A stretch of DNA of 64,000 nucleotides from Betaproteobacteria bacterium (GCA_028292405.1 JAQGMJ010000030.1:318528-382527), one strand, 5' to 3'. Counted from the first letter of the stretch, positions 8,370 through 19,890 are shown. Notes: generated by a model not told the origin, from the sequence alone. Translations and numbers: made by a program.

Positions 8370-9679
8370 GCCCGGAAGTCAATTCAGGCCGCATCGCCGT
8401 GCTGGGCGGCGGCTGGGCCGGCCTGGCAGCGGCCGTCACGCTGGCCCGCGCCGGCCGCCCGGTAGATGTCTACGAAGCCGCGCGCACCCTCGGCGGCCGC
8501 GCGCGTCGCGTGGAGATCGACGGCATCGCGCTGGACAACGGCCAGCACATCCTGCTCGGCGCTTATCGCGACAGCCTGGCCATCATCCGCGCCGCCGGCG
8601 GCGACCCGGAAAAGCTGCTGCTACGCCTGCCGCTGGAACTCGCCTTCCCCGGCGCCTTTCGCCTGCGCGCGCCGCGCAGCCTGCCCGCGCCGCTGCACCT
8701 GCTGGTCGGCCTGATCGACGCCCAGGGCCTCTCATTCGCGGAAAAATTCGCCGCCATCCGCTTCATGGTCGGCATGCAGCTGAACGGCTTCAACATCGCC
8801 GACGACATCACCGTCGCCGAACTGATCCGCCGCCACGCGCAGCCGCCGCAAGTCGTGCGCTACCTGTGGGAGCCGCTGTGCATCGCCGCGCTGAACACGG
8901 CGATTGGCGATTCCTCGGCGCGGATTTTCCTGCGCGTGCTGCGCGACGCCTTCACCCAAGGCGCGCGCGACAGCGACCTGCTGATCCCGCGTGCCGACCT
9001 CGGCGCCCTGTTCCCCGACCTCGCCGCTGCCGCCGTAAGCAAGGCCGGCGGCAGGGTGCGCCTGGGAGAGTCGGTCGACAGCCTTGCCGCTGATGCAAGC
9101 GGCTGGCGGATCGGCAGCGGCACGGGGGCCGAGCACTATGCCGCAGTCGCCTGCGCCCTGCCCCCCTGGCGCGCCGCCGACTTGCTGCCGCCGCAATGCG
9201 CCCATGTGGCCGCGCAACTGCGCGCGCTGGCCCACGAACCCATCCTCACCTGCTACCTGCAATACCCCCCGCACACCCACCTGCCACGCCCGATGATCGG
9301 CCTGTCGCGCGAAATCAGCCAGTGGGCCTTCGACCGCGGCCAACTCGACGGCCCGGCCGGCCTGGTTGCGGTCGTTGTAAGCGCCGCCGGCCGCCTGCGC
9401 GGCATCGACGCCGCCGAACTGGCCGCCGCCATCCACGCCGAGCTGCGCGAAGTCGTCCCGGGCCTCGAAACGCCGCAATGGCATCGTGTGATCAGTGAAA
9501 AGCGCGCCACCTTCAAGGCGGCCCCCGGCCTGTCGCGCCCCGCCGCCGGCCTGTTGCTGCCGGGCCTGGCGCTGGCCGGCGACTTTGTCGATAGCGGCTA
9601 CCCGGCCACCATCGAAGGTGCCGTGCGCAGCGGCATCGCCGCCGCGCGCGCTTTGCTTGGCGAGACGCGCGCAGCCTGA
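8366..9679 (+). CDS. hpnE: Hydroxysqualene dehydroxylase HpnE
   Basis: 437 residues starting at GTG 8366, overlapping the hpnD TGA (GTGA). The N-terminal FAD-binding motif is VLGGGWAGLAAAVTLARAG followed by VYEAARTLGGRARR, typical of the amine-oxidase/phytoene-desaturase-like flavoprotein superfamily. Near the C-terminus LALAGDFVDSGYPATIEGAV is the usual FAD-contacting closing motif. HpnE reduces hydroxysqualene to squalene, completing the HpnCDE route. The gene order hpnC-hpnD-hpnE gives strong support. It ends facing bamB, with a two-hairpin repeat in between. Confidence 0.93.
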   Translation: MSPEVNSGRIAVLGGGWAGLAAAVTLARAGRPVDVYEAARTLGGRARRVEIDGIALDNGQHILLGAYRDSLAIIRAAGGDPEKLLLRLPLELAFPGAFRLRAPRSLPAPLHLLVGLIDAQGLSFAEKFAAIRFMVGMQLNGFNIADDITVAELIRRHAQPPQVVRYLWEPLCIAALNTAIGDSSARIFLRVLRDAFTQGARDSDLLIPRADLGALFPDLAAAAVSKAGGRVRLGESVDSLAADASGWRIGSGTGAEHYAAVACALPPWRAADLLPPQCAHVAAQLRALAHEPILTCYLQYPPHTHLPRPMIGLSREISQWAFDRGQLDGPAGLVAVVVSAAGRLRGIDAAELAAAIHAELREVVPGLETPQWHRVISEKRATFKAAPGLSRPAAGLLLPGLALAGDFVDSGYPATIEGAVRSGIAAARALLGETRAA

Positions 9680-9721
9680 ACTTCAGTCACGGCCGGGTCC
9701 ACCTTTTCGCCGCAGTTGAAC

Positions 9722-9807
9722 CGATAAATCGTCCGCGCGTTTACGTAAACGCGGCCGGCGATTTATCGCAGATCAGCCGCCCAAAAGCAGGTTTTTACTT
9801 TTGGGCG
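9722..9807. repeat. Two-hairpin repeat element, copy A (between hpnE and bamB)
   Basis: First hairpin: a near-perfect 47-base palindrome at 9722-9768 (outer arms of 10 bases and inner arms of 8 bases match perfectly). Second hairpin: arms 9778-9787 and 9798-9807 pair perfectly over 10 bases with a 10-base loop. The second arm ends one base from the bamB stop codon. The same two-part arrangement with similar sequence recurs at 19891-19967. It may act as a terminator for the convergent genes, but no T-tract follows. Confidence 0.75.
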
Positions 9808-9808
9808 C

Positions 9809-10996
9809 CTACAGCGTATAGGCCAGCAGGTCGCCCTTCTGGGTCTGCACCAGGACCGCGTCCTTGTCCGGTATGCTGAATAGCTGCGGCGCGGTCATGA
9901 TGGCGCCGCCGCCGGTGGCCTGGCGGCCGATGAAGCTGCCATCCTCGCGCGACAGCGCATGCAGGATGCCTTCGTAGTCGCCCACCACCACCGCGCGCCC
10001 CACCGACAACGGCCCGGAGACCTGGCGGTACAGCAGCTTTTCCTGCTTCCACAGGCTGGCGCCGGTTCCGCGCGCCAGCGCCACCACCGCCGACTTGTCG
10101 TCGGAGACGAACATGAAGCGCTCGTCCAGCGCAAGGCCGGCGGCGCTGGAAACGTCGCGCCCCCAGATCGGCTGGCCGTTGCTGCTCTCGAAGCAGGCGG
10201 CGCGGCCCTGATAAGCCACCGCGCACACCTCGCGCCCGGATACCACCGGGGTGCTTGAAATATCGGCGATGCGCTCCAGCTCGGTGGTGCCCTTGGAGAG
10301 GGCCACCGTCGCCTCCCAGCGCACCGAACCGTTGTTCAGGCCCAGGGCCACCAGCTTGCCGCCGGGGAAGCCGACATACACTTGCCCGGGCGCGGCGAGC
10401 ATGCCGCCGATATTGCGCAACACCAGCGGCGGCGCGGTGCGCTGGTAGACCCACAGGCGCTTGCCGTCGACCGCGTTGAAGGCGAACACGCGGTTGTCGT
10501 CGCTGCGCACCAGCACCTCGCGATCGCCCACCAGCGGCGGCGCCAGCACCGTGCTGGAAACCTGGGTGCGCCAGCGCTCGCGGCCCTTCGTATCGACGGC
10601 GACGATCTCGCCCTTGAGCGTCGCCACCACCACCAGGTCGGCCGAAGCACCAACCCCGGCCGACAGGCCGTTGCGGTCGGCACGCACGCGCCAGCGCTGC
10701 TTGCCGTTGAGCACGTCGAAAGCGGACAGCGAGCCATCGGCGCCGGCGGCATACACCGTGTCGCCGACCACCGCCGGGGTGAACACGTAGGCGCCGGCAT
10801 TGCCCACCGAAGCGCTCCACAGGCGGGTGAAGGTCAGGGTCGGCTTGATCGCCGTGAGCTCGACCGGCTTGTTGGTCGAACTGGCGGAAAACCAGTTGAT
10901 CGGGTTGAAGCTGCTTTCGCTGATGGTGCTGCAGCCCGCCAAGGCAACCAGCAGCGCGCAGGCAAACCCCAGCCGCGGACGGAGGCGCAACATCAT
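9809..10996 (-). CDS. bamB: Outer-membrane assembly lipoprotein BamB
   Basis: 395 residues. The signal peptide ends in a lipobox (LLVALAGC, Cys at about 22), so the mature protein is a lipoprotein of the outer membrane's periplasmic face. The rest is a PQQ/WD-like eight-bladed beta-propeller with recurring blade motifs such as GKQRWRVR, GRERWRTQV, GKRLWVYQ and NGQPIWGRDV. BamB assists BamA in inserting beta-barrel proteins. The start ATG overlaps the stop of the upstream yfgM-like gene (ATGA), as expected for this conserved pair. A two-hairpin repeat lies directly after the stop. Confidence 0.94.
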   Translation of the reverse strand: MMLRLRPRLGFACALLVALAGCSTISESSFNPINWFSASSTNKPVELTAIKPTLTFTRLWSASVGNAGAYVFTPAVVGDTVYAAGADGSLSAFDVLNGKQRWRVRADRNGLSAGVGASADLVVVATLKGEIVAVDTKGRERWRTQVSSTVLAPPLVGDREVLVRSDDNRVFAFNAVDGKRLWVYQRTAPPLVLRNIGGMLAAPGQVYVGFPGGKLVALGLNNGSVRWEATVALSKGTTELERIADISSTPVVSGREVCAVAYQGRAACFESSNGQPIWGRDVSSAAGLALDERFMFVSDDKSAVVALARGTGASLWKQEKLLYRQVSGPLSVGRAVVVGDYEGILHALSREDGSFIGRQATGGGAIMTAPQLFSIPDKDAVLVQTQKGDLLAYTL

Positions 10997-11652
10997 GAGC
11001 GCGCCTTGACGACAGGCGCGCTGCCGCCGGCCAGTTCCAGTTTCAGGGTCAGCACCTGGCGCAGGTTGTTCTTCTCGTCGGCCTTGAGGAACGCATCCTG
11101 CCAGGCGGCGCGGGCATCGGCGTTCTTGCCCTGGGCGAACAGGATGTCGCCCTTGCGGTCGAGGAACAGGGCGTCGAACGAAGCCGGGTGGGCGGCGTCC
11201 ATCAGCTTGAGCGCGTCGTCGTACATTTTCTCGTCCAGCAGCATGCCGGCCAGGCGCACCCGCGCGACATTGCGCAGGTCGTCATCCTTACCGCTGTCGA
11301 CCACCCACTGCAACTGCGCCTTGGCCGCCTTGTTGTCGCCGGCATCGAGCTGCACCTTGGCGTTCATCAGAGCGGCCAGGGGGGCGAAACTGGTGCGCGG
11401 AAAACGCTCCAGCAACTGGCCCGCCAGCTCGGCGCTCTTTGCCTTGTCGCGGGCGGCGGTGACGTTCTGCAGTTCATCATAGATGGCGAAGGCGGCGGCA
11501 GCCTGGCTGCGCTGGTAGTAGCGCCAGGCGTTGAAGCCGGCGAACACCAGCATGATGAGAATGAAGGCCGTCAGCACCAGGTTGCCGTAGCGGTTCCACC
11601 AGGCCTTGAGTTCGGCCAGTTGTTCCTGTTCTTCGAGATCCAATGCAGCCAT
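10993..11652 (-). CDS. YfgM-like tetratricopeptide membrane protein
   Basis: 219 residues. A short cytoplasmic N-terminus (EEQEQLAELKAWWNRYG) is followed by one transmembrane segment (about 23-43, NLVLTAFILIMLVFAGFNAW) and a periplasmic helical domain with TPR-like repeats. This is the ancillary SecYEG/PpiD-associated YfgM family, almost always next to bamB and hisS. The family's N-terminus through the membrane span is the clearest signature. It is two bases downstream of hisS and overlaps bamB by four bases, so all three are probably co-transcribed. Confidence 0.88.
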   Translation of the reverse strand: MAALDLEEQEQLAELKAWWNRYGNLVLTAFILIMLVFAGFNAWRYYQRSQAAAAFAIYDELQNVTAARDKAKSAELAGQLLERFPRTSFAPLAALMNAKVQLDAGDNKAAKAQLQWVVDSGKDDDLRNVARVRLAGMLLDEKMYDDALKLMDAAHPASFDALFLDRKGDILFAQGKNADARAAWQDAFLKADEKNNLRQVLTLKLELAGGSAPVVKARS

Positions 11653-11654
11653 GT

Positions 11655-12986
11655 TCAGCTTTCCGGTTGTTCCGTGATTTGTTCGGGGAGTTGTTCGGGG
11701 AATTGTTCGATGAGGCGCGCGGCCAGCGCCGCGGCCTTGACGCGTTCCTGCGGGGCATCGCCACGCAGGGGTTTGAGGGTGGCTTCCTGCGCGGCCAGCT
11801 CATCGTCGCCGATGATCACGGCGAATTCGGCGCCGCTGCCATCGGCCTTTTTCATCTGCGACTTGAAAGAGCCGCCGCCGCAATGCAGGATCACTTCAAG
11901 GCCGGTCGAACGCATTTGTTCGGCCAGGCCGAAGGCGTAACGCGCCGCTTCCGGCCGCGTGCCCTGGTGCACCACGTAGACGTCGCAGCGCGAAGCGCCG
12001 TTGACGGCGCCGCTTTGCTTGACCAGGTCGATCAGGCGCTCGACGCCGATCGCAAAGCCCACCGCCGGCTCGCTCTTGCCGCCGAACAGTTCGATCAGCC
12101 CGTCATAGCGCCCGCCGCCGCAGATGGTGCCCTGGGCGCCGAGCTGATCGGTGATCCACTCGAACACCGTCAGGTTGTAGTAGTCCAGGCCGCGCACCAG
12201 GCGCGGGTTGATGGTGTAGGCGATGCCGGCGTCGCGCAGGTAGGCCTGCAGCTCTTCGAAGTGGGCGCGCGATTCATCGCCCAGGTGCTGGTCCAGGCGC
12301 GGCGCCGCGTTGACCATCGCCTGCATCGCCGGGTTCTTGGTGTCGAGAATGCGCAGCGGGTTGCTGTGCAGGCGACGCTTGGCGTCTTCGTCCAGCAGAT
12401 CCGCATGCGACTCGAAATAGGTGATCAGCGCATCGCGGTGCGCGGCGCGCTCGGCCGGGCTGCCCAGGGTGTTGATCTCCAGGCGCACATCGGTGAGGCC
12501 AAGATCGTCCCACAGGCGCTTCAACATCACGATCAGCTCGGCATCGACGTCCGGCCCGGCAAACCCCAGCGCCTCGACGTCGATCTGGTGGAACTGGCGA
12601 TAACGGCCGCGCTGCGGACGCTCATGGCGAAACACCGGGCCCATCGAGAACACCCGCTGCGGGCCGTTGTACAACAGGCTGTGCTCGACCACCGCGCGCA
12701 CGATGCCCGCGGTGAACTCCGGGCGCATGGTTAGCTCGTCGCCGTTGAGCCGGTCGGTGAAGGAAAACATTTCCTTCTCGACGATGTCGGTGACTTCGCC
12801 GATGCCGCGGCGAAACAGCGCGGTCTGTTCCAGCACCGGCGTGCGTACGTTACGGTAGCCATAGGAGGCCAGCCAGCCGTGCAGCTTCGCTTCCAGGGCC
12901 TGCAACAACCCTGCCTCTTCGGCGAAGAAGTCGTTCATGCCCTTCACCGCCTGTAGTTTGGCGGGCTTTTTTGCTTCCTGATTCAT
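11655..12986 (-). CDS. hisS: Histidyl-tRNA synthetase
   Basis: 443 residues, class II aminoacyl-tRNA synthetase. Motif 1 region is [19 protein letters not shown], motif 2 is [15 protein letters not shown] (about 115-130), and the histidine-specific signatures are [14 protein letters not shown] and [14 protein letters not shown]. The C-terminal anticodon-binding domain begins around residue 335. It charges tRNA-His in the cytosol. The protein has a slightly extended N-terminus ([19 protein letters not shown]) before the usual first motif. It lies between ispG and yfgM in the standard betaproteobacterial order. Confidence 0.97.
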   Translation of the reverse strand: MNQEAKKPAKLQAVKGMNDFFAEEAGLLQALEAKLHGWLASYGYRNVRTPVLEQTALFRRGIGEVTDIVEKEMFSFTDRLNGDELTMRPEFTAGIVRAVVEHSLLYNGPQRVFSMGPVFRHERPQRGRYRQFHQIDVEALGFAGPDVDAELIVMLKRLWDDLGLTDVRLEINTLGSPAERAAHRDALITYFESHADLLDEDAKRRLHSNPLRILDTKNPAMQAMVNAAPRLDQHLGDESRAHFEELQAYLRDAGIAYTINPRLVRGLDYYNLTVFEWITDQLGAQGTICGGGRYDGLIELFGGKSEPAVGFAIGVERLIDLVKQSGAVNGASRCDVYVVHQGTRPEAARYAFGLAEQMRSTGLEVILHCGGGSFKSQMKKADGSGAEFAVIIGDDELAAQEATLKPLRGDAPQERVKAAALAARLIEQFPEQLPEQITEQPES

Positions 12987-12997
12987 TGTCTGCTGCT

Positions 12998-14239
12998 TTA
13001 TGCGGGCACCGCAGCGCCGTAATGGGTTTTCACGTAATCGTCGACGATCGTCTGGAACTCCTCGGCGATGCGCTCGCCCTTGAGGGTCTGGCTGTGCGCG
13101 CCGTCGACGTAGACCGGGGCCACCGGGGACTCGCCCGAGCCCGGCAGGCTGATGCCGATGTTGGCGTGCTTGGATTCTCCCGGGCCGTTGACCACGCAGC
13201 CCATCACCGCCACGTGCATTTCCTCAACGCCGGGGTATTGCGTTTTCCACACCGGCATCTGGCGGCGCAAGTAGGCCTGGATGTCGGAGGCCAGGGTCTG
13301 GAACACCGTGCTGGTGGTGCGTCCGCAACCCGGGCAGGCGATAACGAGGGGAGAAAAAGACCGGAAGCCCATGGTCTGCAGCAACTCCTGCGCCACCACC
13401 ACTTCCTTGGTGCGGTCGCCGTTGGGCTCGGGGGTGAGCGAAATGCGGATGGTGTCGCCAATGCCCTGTTGCAGCAGCACGGCCAAGGCCGCACTCGATG
13501 CCACGATGCCCTTGCTGCCCATGCCGGCCTCGGTGAGACCCAGGTGCAGCGGGTAGTCGCATCGCTTGGCCAGTTCGGAATACACGGCAATCAGGTCCTG
13601 CACCCCGCTGACCTTGCAGGAGAGGATGATGCGGTTGCCGGGGAGGCCCAGTTCTTCGGCACGCTGCGCGCTGCCGATGGCCGAGACGATCAGCGCTTCG
13701 CGCAGCACCTCGTCGGCCTCCTTGGGCACGGCGAGTTTGGCGTTCTCGTCCATCATGCGCTTGGACAGGTCCTGGTCCAGGCTGCCCCAGTTGACGCCAA
13801 TGCGCACTGGCTTGTCGTACTTGCACGCCACTTCGATCATCTGCGCGAAGTTGTCTTCGTGGCGCGAGCCCTTGCCGACGTTGCCGGGATTGATGCGGTA
13901 CTTCGACAGCGCCTCGGCGCAACCGGGATAGGCGGTGAGCAGCTTGTGGCCGTTGAAATGGAAGTCGCCCACCAGCGGCACGTCCACGCCCATCTTGTCG
14001 AGCTGCTCGCGGATCGCCGGCACGGCGGCGGCGGCCTCGGCCGTGTTGACGGTGATACGCACCACTTCCGAGCCGGCGCGCGCCAGGTCTTTCACCTGGA
14101 TGGCGGTGCCGATGGCGTCGGCGGTGTCGGTATTGGTCATCGACTGCACCATCACCGGGGCGCCACCGCCCACCAGCACGGAGTGGCTGCCGTAGCGGAT
14201 TTCAGTCTGGCGGCTGTGGCGCCGGGGAGCGATGGCCAT
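12998..14239 (-). CDS. ispG: 4-hydroxy-3-methylbut-2-enyl diphosphate synthase IspG (GcpE)
   Basis: 413 residues from ATG 14239. It is the penultimate enzyme of the MEP isoprenoid pathway, an iron-sulphur protein. Cluster ligands appear as CPGCGRT and CVVNGPGE in the C-terminal part. The TIM-barrel part contains [12 protein letters not shown] near the N-terminus, and [12 protein letters not shown]. The insertion between the barrel and the cluster domain is absent, as in other proteobacterial forms. It supplies precursors for the quinones and for the squalene made by HpnCDE elsewhere in the window. It follows rodZ by 11 bases in an apparent operon. Confidence 0.97.
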   Translation of the reverse strand: MAIAPRRHSRQTEIRYGSHSVLVGGGAPVMVQSMTNTDTADAIGTAIQVKDLARAGSEVVRITVNTAEAAAAVPAIREQLDKMGVDVPLVGDFHFNGHKLLTAYPGCAEALSKYRINPGNVGKGSRHEDNFAQMIEVACKYDKPVRIGVNWGSLDQDLSKRMMDENAKLAVPKEADEVLREALIVSAIGSAQRAEELGLPGNRIILSCKVSGVQDLIAVYSELAKRCDYPLHLGLTEAGMGSKGIVASSAALAVLLQQGIGDTIRISLTPEPNGDRTKEVVVAQELLQTMGFRSFSPLVIACPGCGRTTSTVFQTLASDIQAYLRRQMPVWKTQYPGVEEMHVAVMGCVVNGPGESKHANIGISLPGSGESPVAPVYVDGAHSQTLKGERIAEEFQTIVDDYVKTHYGAAVPA

Positions 14240-14250
14240 GGCGTTCGTCC

Positions 14251-15171
14251 TTACTTGAGTTGCATGCGCGCGACCGAGACCTTGATGTAGGGCTTCAGGT
14301 CGACTTCGCTGCCGCGATAAAAGAGTTTCACTGCCTTGGCATTGCCGATGACGAATTCGAACGGCGGCGTGCCGTCGACCCAGGCATCGCTGCCGGGCTG
14401 GTTGTTCTTCGAATAGACGATCTGGCCGCCGGCGGCGCGCACCTCGGTCCAGGCCTCTTCGCTGAACACCAGGTGGATCTTGCCGTGCCCGGCCTCTTCG
14501 CCCTTGGCCGGCACGCCGGGGGCAACTACCGCGGGCGGCATGGCCAGGGTGGGACTGGGCGCCAGTGCTACCGCGGGAGCCGCTGCGGCCACCGCCGGGC
14601 CGGCGCTTGCCGGCGCCACCGGTACGGCCGCGGGCGCGGCGGCATCCGGCGTCGGCGCGGGCGTGGTATTGGGACTGGTGACCGACGACGTGCTTGCCGG
14701 TGCCGGTTCGCTCAGGGAAGCCGGCGCCTGCCACTGGTACAGGGTGAACCCGCCCAGGCCGACCACCGCGACGATCATGCCGACGATCCAGGGCCAGGCG
14801 CTGCCGGAGGAACTGTTGCGCATCGGAAACGGCTTGGCGGTCGCCGTCAGGCTTTGCAACTGCACGGTGCTGGGACCGGCGTCGCGCGCGGCCGCGCGCT
14901 CCAGCGCTCCCACCAGGAAGTCGGCGTCCAGGCCGAGCAGGCGCGCGTAGCTGCGCAGGAAGCCGCGCACGAAGGTCAGGCCGGGCAGCGCGGCCAGGTT
15001 GTCGGCCTCCAGCGCTTCGATCTGGCGTGCGGCGAATTTCAGGCGCTGCGCGACATCGACCACCGCCAGGCCCTGCTGCTCGCGGGCGGCGCGCAGTTCC
15101 GCGCCGATCGAGATCTGCGGCTCCTCGGCCGGGCTGTCCACAGCCACCGCGGGTGGAGAACTCTCTGTCAC
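14251..15171 (-). CDS. rodZ: RodZ-like helix-turn-helix membrane protein
   Basis: 306 residues starting at GTG 15171, which overlaps the pilW stop (GTGA). The order is: an N-terminal cytoplasmic HTH domain (about 20-90, with [13 protein letters not shown] and [16 protein letters not shown]), one transmembrane helix (about 120-140), a long Ala/Pro-rich periplasmic linker, and a C-terminal DUF4115 beta domain ([29 protein letters not shown]). This architecture is that of RodZ, which links MreB filaments to the envelope in rod-shaped cells. It sits between pilW and ispG as in many beta- and gammaproteobacteria. Confidence 0.88.
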   Translation of the reverse strand: MTESSPPAVAVDSPAEEPQISIGAELRAAREQQGLAVVDVAQRLKFAARQIEALEADNLAALPGLTFVRGFLRSYARLLGLDADFLVGALERAAARDAGPSTVQLQSLTATAKPFPMRNSSSGSAWPWIVGMIVAVVGLGGFTLYQWQAPASLSEPAPASTSSVTSPNTTPAPTPDAAAPAAVPVAPASAGPAVAAAAPAVALAPSPTLAMPPAVVAPGVPAKGEEAGHGKIHLVFSEEAWTEVRAAGGQIVYSKNNQPGSDAWVDGTPPFEFVIGNAKAVKLFYRGSEVDLKPYIKVSVARMQLK

Positions 15172-16022
15172 TCGAACTGTCCTTGTTGCAGCCGCTGGTA
15201 TTCGGGCGAATCGGGATAGCGGCGCCGCAATTGCGCCGCGTAGCTCGACTCGGAAGGCTGGTTGCCGGTCTTGCGTTCGATCCGCAGCGCCAGCCACAGC
15301 GAGCCGGCGGAAGGGTCGAAATTCTTGTTGACGCGCTCGACGTAGAAACGCGCCTTGTCGAACTCGTTGCGCTTGTAGTAGAGGTCGCCCAGGCGCATCA
15401 TCACCGACGGATTTCCCGGCTCCAGGGCGAAGGCCTTGCGGTAGTACTCCTCGGCGGCGGCCGAGTCGCCGATTTTCTCCGCGCAGACGCCGGCGTTCAT
15501 GTAGGGCTTGGCCGGCGTGGCGTACAGCGGATTTTTCAGCGCCGCCAGGAACTGCGGAATCGACTCCCGCTCGCGCCGGGTCTGGCACAGGAACCAGCCA
15601 TAATTGTTCAGTGTGTCGGAGTCGTTGGGCGCGATTGACAGGGCCTTGCGGAAAGCCTCTTCAGCCGGGGTGTTCTGGCTCAGGTCCATCTGGATCAGGC
15701 CGAGGACGTTGTAGGCCTGGAAGTAATCGGGCCGCGACCTCAGCGCGATGGCCACTTCGTCCAGGGCAACCGCCATCTGGCCGCGCTGGAAGTAGCCGAA
15801 CGCCAGTTCGGTATGCGCCTTGGCGCTTTCCAGCGGGTCGCCGAAGGCTCGGCCTTCCAGGCTCACCCCGCGCTCGCCGCGCGGGCCGTTGCCGGCGTTG
15901 TCCTTGGTGCTGCCGCCGGAACCCGCGCAGCCCGCCAGCAGCAGGCCGGCGCTCATGAGAACCAGAAGCGCGGCTCGCAACAGCGGCCTTGCGAAGATTG
16001 CGGCCTGAGATCCATGAAGCAT
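15168..16022 (-). CDS. pilW: Type IV pilus biogenesis/stability lipoprotein PilW (PilF)
   Basis: 284 residues. The signal peptide has a lipobox, [11 protein letters not shown] (Cys at about 32). Several TPR repeats follow ([46 protein letters not shown]). PilW/PilF is the outer-membrane pilotin for the PilQ secretin. The position upstream of rodZ and downstream of rlmN is the standard context. With comEC at the other end of the window it is a second component that could serve type IV pilus-dependent DNA uptake, although no other pil genes are present here. Confidence 0.9.
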   Translation of the reverse strand: MLHGSQAAIFARPLLRAALLVLMSAGLLLAGCAGSGGSTKDNAGNGPRGERGVSLEGRAFGDPLESAKAHTELAFGYFQRGQMAVALDEVAIALRSRPDYFQAYNVLGLIQMDLSQNTPAEEAFRKALSIAPNDSDTLNNYGWFLCQTRRERESIPQFLAALKNPLYATPAKPYMNAGVCAEKIGDSAAAEEYYRKAFALEPGNPSVMMRLGDLYYKRNEFDKARFYVERVNKNFDPSAGSLWLALRIERKTGNQPSESSYAAQLRRRYPDSPEYQRLQQGQFE

Positions 16023-16054
16023 CGGTATTTCTCCCTGTCTGTGTCGAGAGCCGC

Positions 16055-17215
16055 CTAAACGCCGGACGGCTCAGCCGCCTTGCGCTGCAGGCGGATCACT
16101 CGCTTGGTGCGGTCGGCCACTTCGCCGGCCAGTTGGCCGCAGGCCGCATCGATGTCGTCGCCGCGCGTCTTGCGCGTGGTGGTGACGATGCCGGCCTGCA
16201 TCAGGATTTCCGCGAAAGCGCGGATGCGTGCCGGGTCGGAGCGCTGAAACTGCACCGGCACGTTGCCAACGGAAAACGGGTTGAACGGAATCAGGTTGAA
16301 CTTGCACGGCACGTCACGCGTAAGGGCGATCAAATCACGCGCGTGCGCCGGGGTGTCGTTGACCCCGGAGAGCATGATGTATTCGAAGGTGATGAAATCG
16401 CGCGGTGCTTTTTCAAGATAGCGCAGGCAGGCGGCCATCAGTTCGCGCAACGGGTATTTGCGGTTCAGCGGCACCAGGGTGTCGCGCAGCGAATCGGTCG
16501 GCGCGTGCAGCGAGACGGCCAGCGCCACCGGGCAGGCGTCGCGCAGGCGGTCCATCATCGGCACCACGCCGGAGGTGGAGACGGTGACGCGGCGCCGCGA
16601 CAGGCCGTAGGCGTTGTCGTCGAGCATCAGGTTGAGCGCGGCGACAGTGGCGTCGAAATTGAGCAGGGGCTCGCCCATGCCCATCATCACCACGTTGGTG
16701 ACGGGGCGCAGGTGGCCTGCCATGGGATCAAATGCGGAGTCCATCCCCTCCGGGACGTAACGGGCGCCGCCGGACTGGCGCAGCAGTTTGTTGGCCAGGA
16801 ACAACTGGCCGATGATCTCAGCCACCGTCAGGTTGCGCGAAAAGCCCTGCTTGCCGGTGGAGCAAAAGGCGCAGTCGACCGCACAGCCGGCCTGGGTGGA
16901 AATGCACAGGGTGCCGCGGTCGTCCTCGGGGATGAACACGGCCTCGACCGCATTGCCCACGCCGACATCGAGCAGCCACTTGCGGGTGCCGTCGGAGGCC
17001 ACGTTGTCGCGGATCACCGGCGGCAGGACGATCTCGGCTTCGGCTTCCAGCTTGGCGCGCAGGCTCTTGGCCAGGTCGGTCATGGCGCCGAAATCGGCCA
17101 CTTGCGACTGGTGCATCCACTTCATCACCTGGCGGGCGCGAAACGGCTTTTCGCCGCGCGCGCCGAACCATTCGGCCAGCCCGGGCCCGTCGTAGTCAAG
17201 CAGGTTGGAAGTCAT
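16055..17215 (-). CDS. rlmN: Dual-specificity 23S rRNA/tRNA adenine-C2 methyltransferase RlmN
   Basis: 386 residues, a radical-SAM enzyme. The cluster motif is [15 protein letters not shown] (Cys-x3-Cys-x2-Cys). Other signatures are [20 protein letters not shown]-like [10 protein letters not shown] and FNLIPFNPF. It methylates C2 of A2503 in 23S rRNA and A37 in some tRNAs. N- and C-terminal lengths are normal. It lies 36 bases downstream of ndk, and the pair with pilW and rodZ behind is a well-conserved operon order. Confidence 0.97.
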   Translation of the reverse strand: MTSNLLDYDGPGLAEWFGARGEKPFRARQVMKWMHQSQVADFGAMTDLAKSLRAKLEAEAEIVLPPVIRDNVASDGTRKWLLDVGVGNAVEAVFIPEDDRGTLCISTQAGCAVDCAFCSTGKQGFSRNLTVAEIIGQLFLANKLLRQSGGARYVPEGMDSAFDPMAGHLRPVTNVVMMGMGEPLLNFDATVAALNLMLDDNAYGLSRRRVTVSTSGVVPMMDRLRDACPVALAVSLHAPTDSLRDTLVPLNRKYPLRELMAACLRYLEKAPRDFITFEYIMLSGVNDTPAHARDLIALTRDVPCKFNLIPFNPFSVGNVPVQFQRSDPARIRAFAEILMQAGIVTTTRKTRGDDIDAACGQLAGEVADRTKRVIRLQRKAAEPSGV

Positions 17216-17251
17216 GGCCGGGCGCCTTTAAGAAAACCGTGCAGACGTGCT

Positions 17252-17677
17252 TTAACGCGAATAGACGTTGAGCGCCGGGAAAAAGTAGGCGATCTCGTTT
17301 TTCGCGGTATCGGCGGCGTCGGAACCGTGCACTGCATTGGCGTCGATGCTGTCGGCGAAGTCGGCGCGGATGGTGCCCTTCTCGGCCTTTTTCGGGTCGG
17401 TGGCGCCCATCAGGTCGCGGTGCTTGAGGATGGCGTTCTCGCCTTCCAGGGCTTGCACGATCACCGGGCCGGAGATCATGAAGTCGACCAGGTCCTTGAA
17501 GAAGGGGCGTTCCTTGTGTACCGCGTAGAAGCCTTCGGCCTCGGCGCGCGAGAGGTGCATCATGCGGGCCGCGATGATTTTCAGCCCCGCATCCTCAAAA
17601 CGTTGGTAGATCTTGCCGATGACGTTTTTTGCTACCGCATCGGGCTTGATGATCGAGAGGGTGCGCTCGATGGCCAT
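17252..17677 (-). CDS. ndk: Nucleoside diphosphate kinase
   Basis: 141 residues, full length. It begins with the typical [14 protein letters not shown]. The phosphorylated histidine lies in [12 protein letters not shown] near residue 118. It transfers the gamma-phosphate of ATP to other nucleoside diphosphates. It is the first gene of the ndk-rlmN-pilW-rodZ-ispG-hisS-yfgM-bamB run. An extended -10 element (TGC followed by TATAAT on the minus strand, at 17731-17736) lies upstream. Confidence 0.98.
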   Translation of the reverse strand: MAIERTLSIIKPDAVAKNVIGKIYQRFEDAGLKIIAARMMHLSRAEAEGFYAVHKERPFFKDLVDFMISGPVIVQALEGENAILKHRDLMGATDPKKAEKGTIRADFADSIDANAVHGSDAADTAKNEIAYFFPALNVYSR

Positions 17678-17730
17678 TTTTGAAAAACTCCAAATAAATT
17701 AAGGTTTTGAGGTGTGAAACTTAACCTAGA

Positions 17731-17739
17731 ATTATAGCA
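17731..17739 (-). promoter_or_regulatory. Extended -10 promoter element for ndk operon
   Basis: On the minus strand the sequence TGCTATAAT is a perfect extended -10 about 55 bases upstream of the ndk start. No good -35 hexamer is seen at 16-18 bases, which is acceptable for an extended -10 promoter. The surrounding stretch is distinctly AT-rich. Confidence 0.6.
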
Positions 17740-17801
17740 AAAATAGCGCAATCTGGCTGCTTTGATGGGCATTTTGCGCTTTGCTTGTGCAAAGTATTAA
17801 T

Positions 17802-17835
17802 TCCGGACCGCCTGGTTGGCCAGGTTCGTCCCGGA
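17802..17835 (-). terminator. Inverted repeat after tilS, possible terminator
   Basis: Outer arms tccgga/tcccgga and inner arms cctgg/ccagg with a four-base loop form a hairpin 9 bases past the tilS stop. A run of T residues is absent on the minus strand, so an intrinsic terminator is only possible. Confidence 0.4.
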
Positions 17836-17843
17836 CTTGCCTC

Positions 17844-18873
17844 CTAAATGGGGCCGGAGGCAGCCAATTCCAGGCACAGCAGGCCCTTTTGCCTGGCCAC
17901 GCAGGCGCCTTCGTGTTCCCAGCGCAAGCGGGTGTCGTTGCTGCTTTCGCGCAGGGCGCGCAGCAATGCCCCCAAGCGCGCCGCGGAGGGCTGGCGCAGG
18001 CCGGCGCGGTCGAGCCAGCGGCGCAGGGCGTTTTTCAGGCGGGTATCGTCGTGCTGCTTTAGCGTCTCCACAACCAGCACCGCCACCTCCAGCGTCTGCA
18101 CCTCAGTGGCGGCGCCGGCAGCGGCTTGCGCCAGGTCGAGGTCGGCCAGGGCGTCGAGCAGTTGCGCGGCTTCGGCCTGGTGGCGAGCGGCGCGCGCCAG
18201 GGTCTGCGCCGGCGCCGGGAAACCGGCGCGCAGCAGCGGCGCGACCTGGTTGCGCAGGAAGTTGCGCTTCAGGCGGTCGTCCTGGTTGCTTTCGTCCTCG
18301 ATCCACTGCAGGCCGCGTACCTGCGCATAATCGAGCAGATCGGTGCGCGGAAAGTCGAGCAGCGGGCGCTGCAGCCAGGTGGCGGCCCCTGGGCCCAGGG
18401 ACTTGAGCGGTGGCATGCCGGCCAGGCCCTTCGGGCCGGCGCCGCGCAGCAATTGCAGGAGCACCGTCTCGGCCTGGTCGTCGGCGTGGTGCGCCAGCAC
18501 GATGACGTCGGCTGACACGTCGGCAAAGGCGGCATGGCGCGCGCGCCTGGCTTCCTCTTCCAGGCTGGTGCGCGGCGCGCGGTTGACCACGACGTGCGCC
18601 ACCTGCAGGGGCACGCGCAAGGCGGCACAAACAGCGGCGCAGTGGCGCTCCCAGGCGTCGGCATTCGGGCTCAGGCCATGGTGCACGTGCAGCGCGCGCA
18701 GCGCATGGCCTTCTTGTTTGCAGAGCGGCGCCAGTAGATCAAGCAGGACGGTTGAATCGAGGCCGCCGGAAAAGCCGGCGCAAAAAACCGGGGAACGCCC
18801 GAGTTGCGCGGCGGCGGTGCGCAGGCTCTCACGCACCGCCGCCTGGAGGGCGGGTGCGGCCGCGGCGGCTTTC

Positions 18874-18893
<20 letters not shown>
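17844..18893 (-). CDS. tilS: tRNA(Ile)-lysidine synthase, short form
   Basis: 349 residues. The PP-loop ATP-binding motif [15 protein letters not shown] lies near residue 40, followed by [17 protein letters not shown] and [17 protein letters not shown], all diagnostic. TilS modifies the wobble cytidine of tRNA-Ile2 to lysidine. The protein ends soon after the middle helical domain; the C-terminal TilS_C domain found in longer forms of about 430 residues is not visible. The start is uncertain: TTG at 18893 overlaps accA by 20 bases, while a GTG at 18833 is an alternative. Being downstream of accA is the usual context. Confidence 0.9.
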
Positions 18894-19839
<946 letters not shown>

Positions 19840-19890
19840 GAATGTGTTCCAGCGTAATGCGGCTGCGCGGTTTGTCGTCGTATTTTACTT

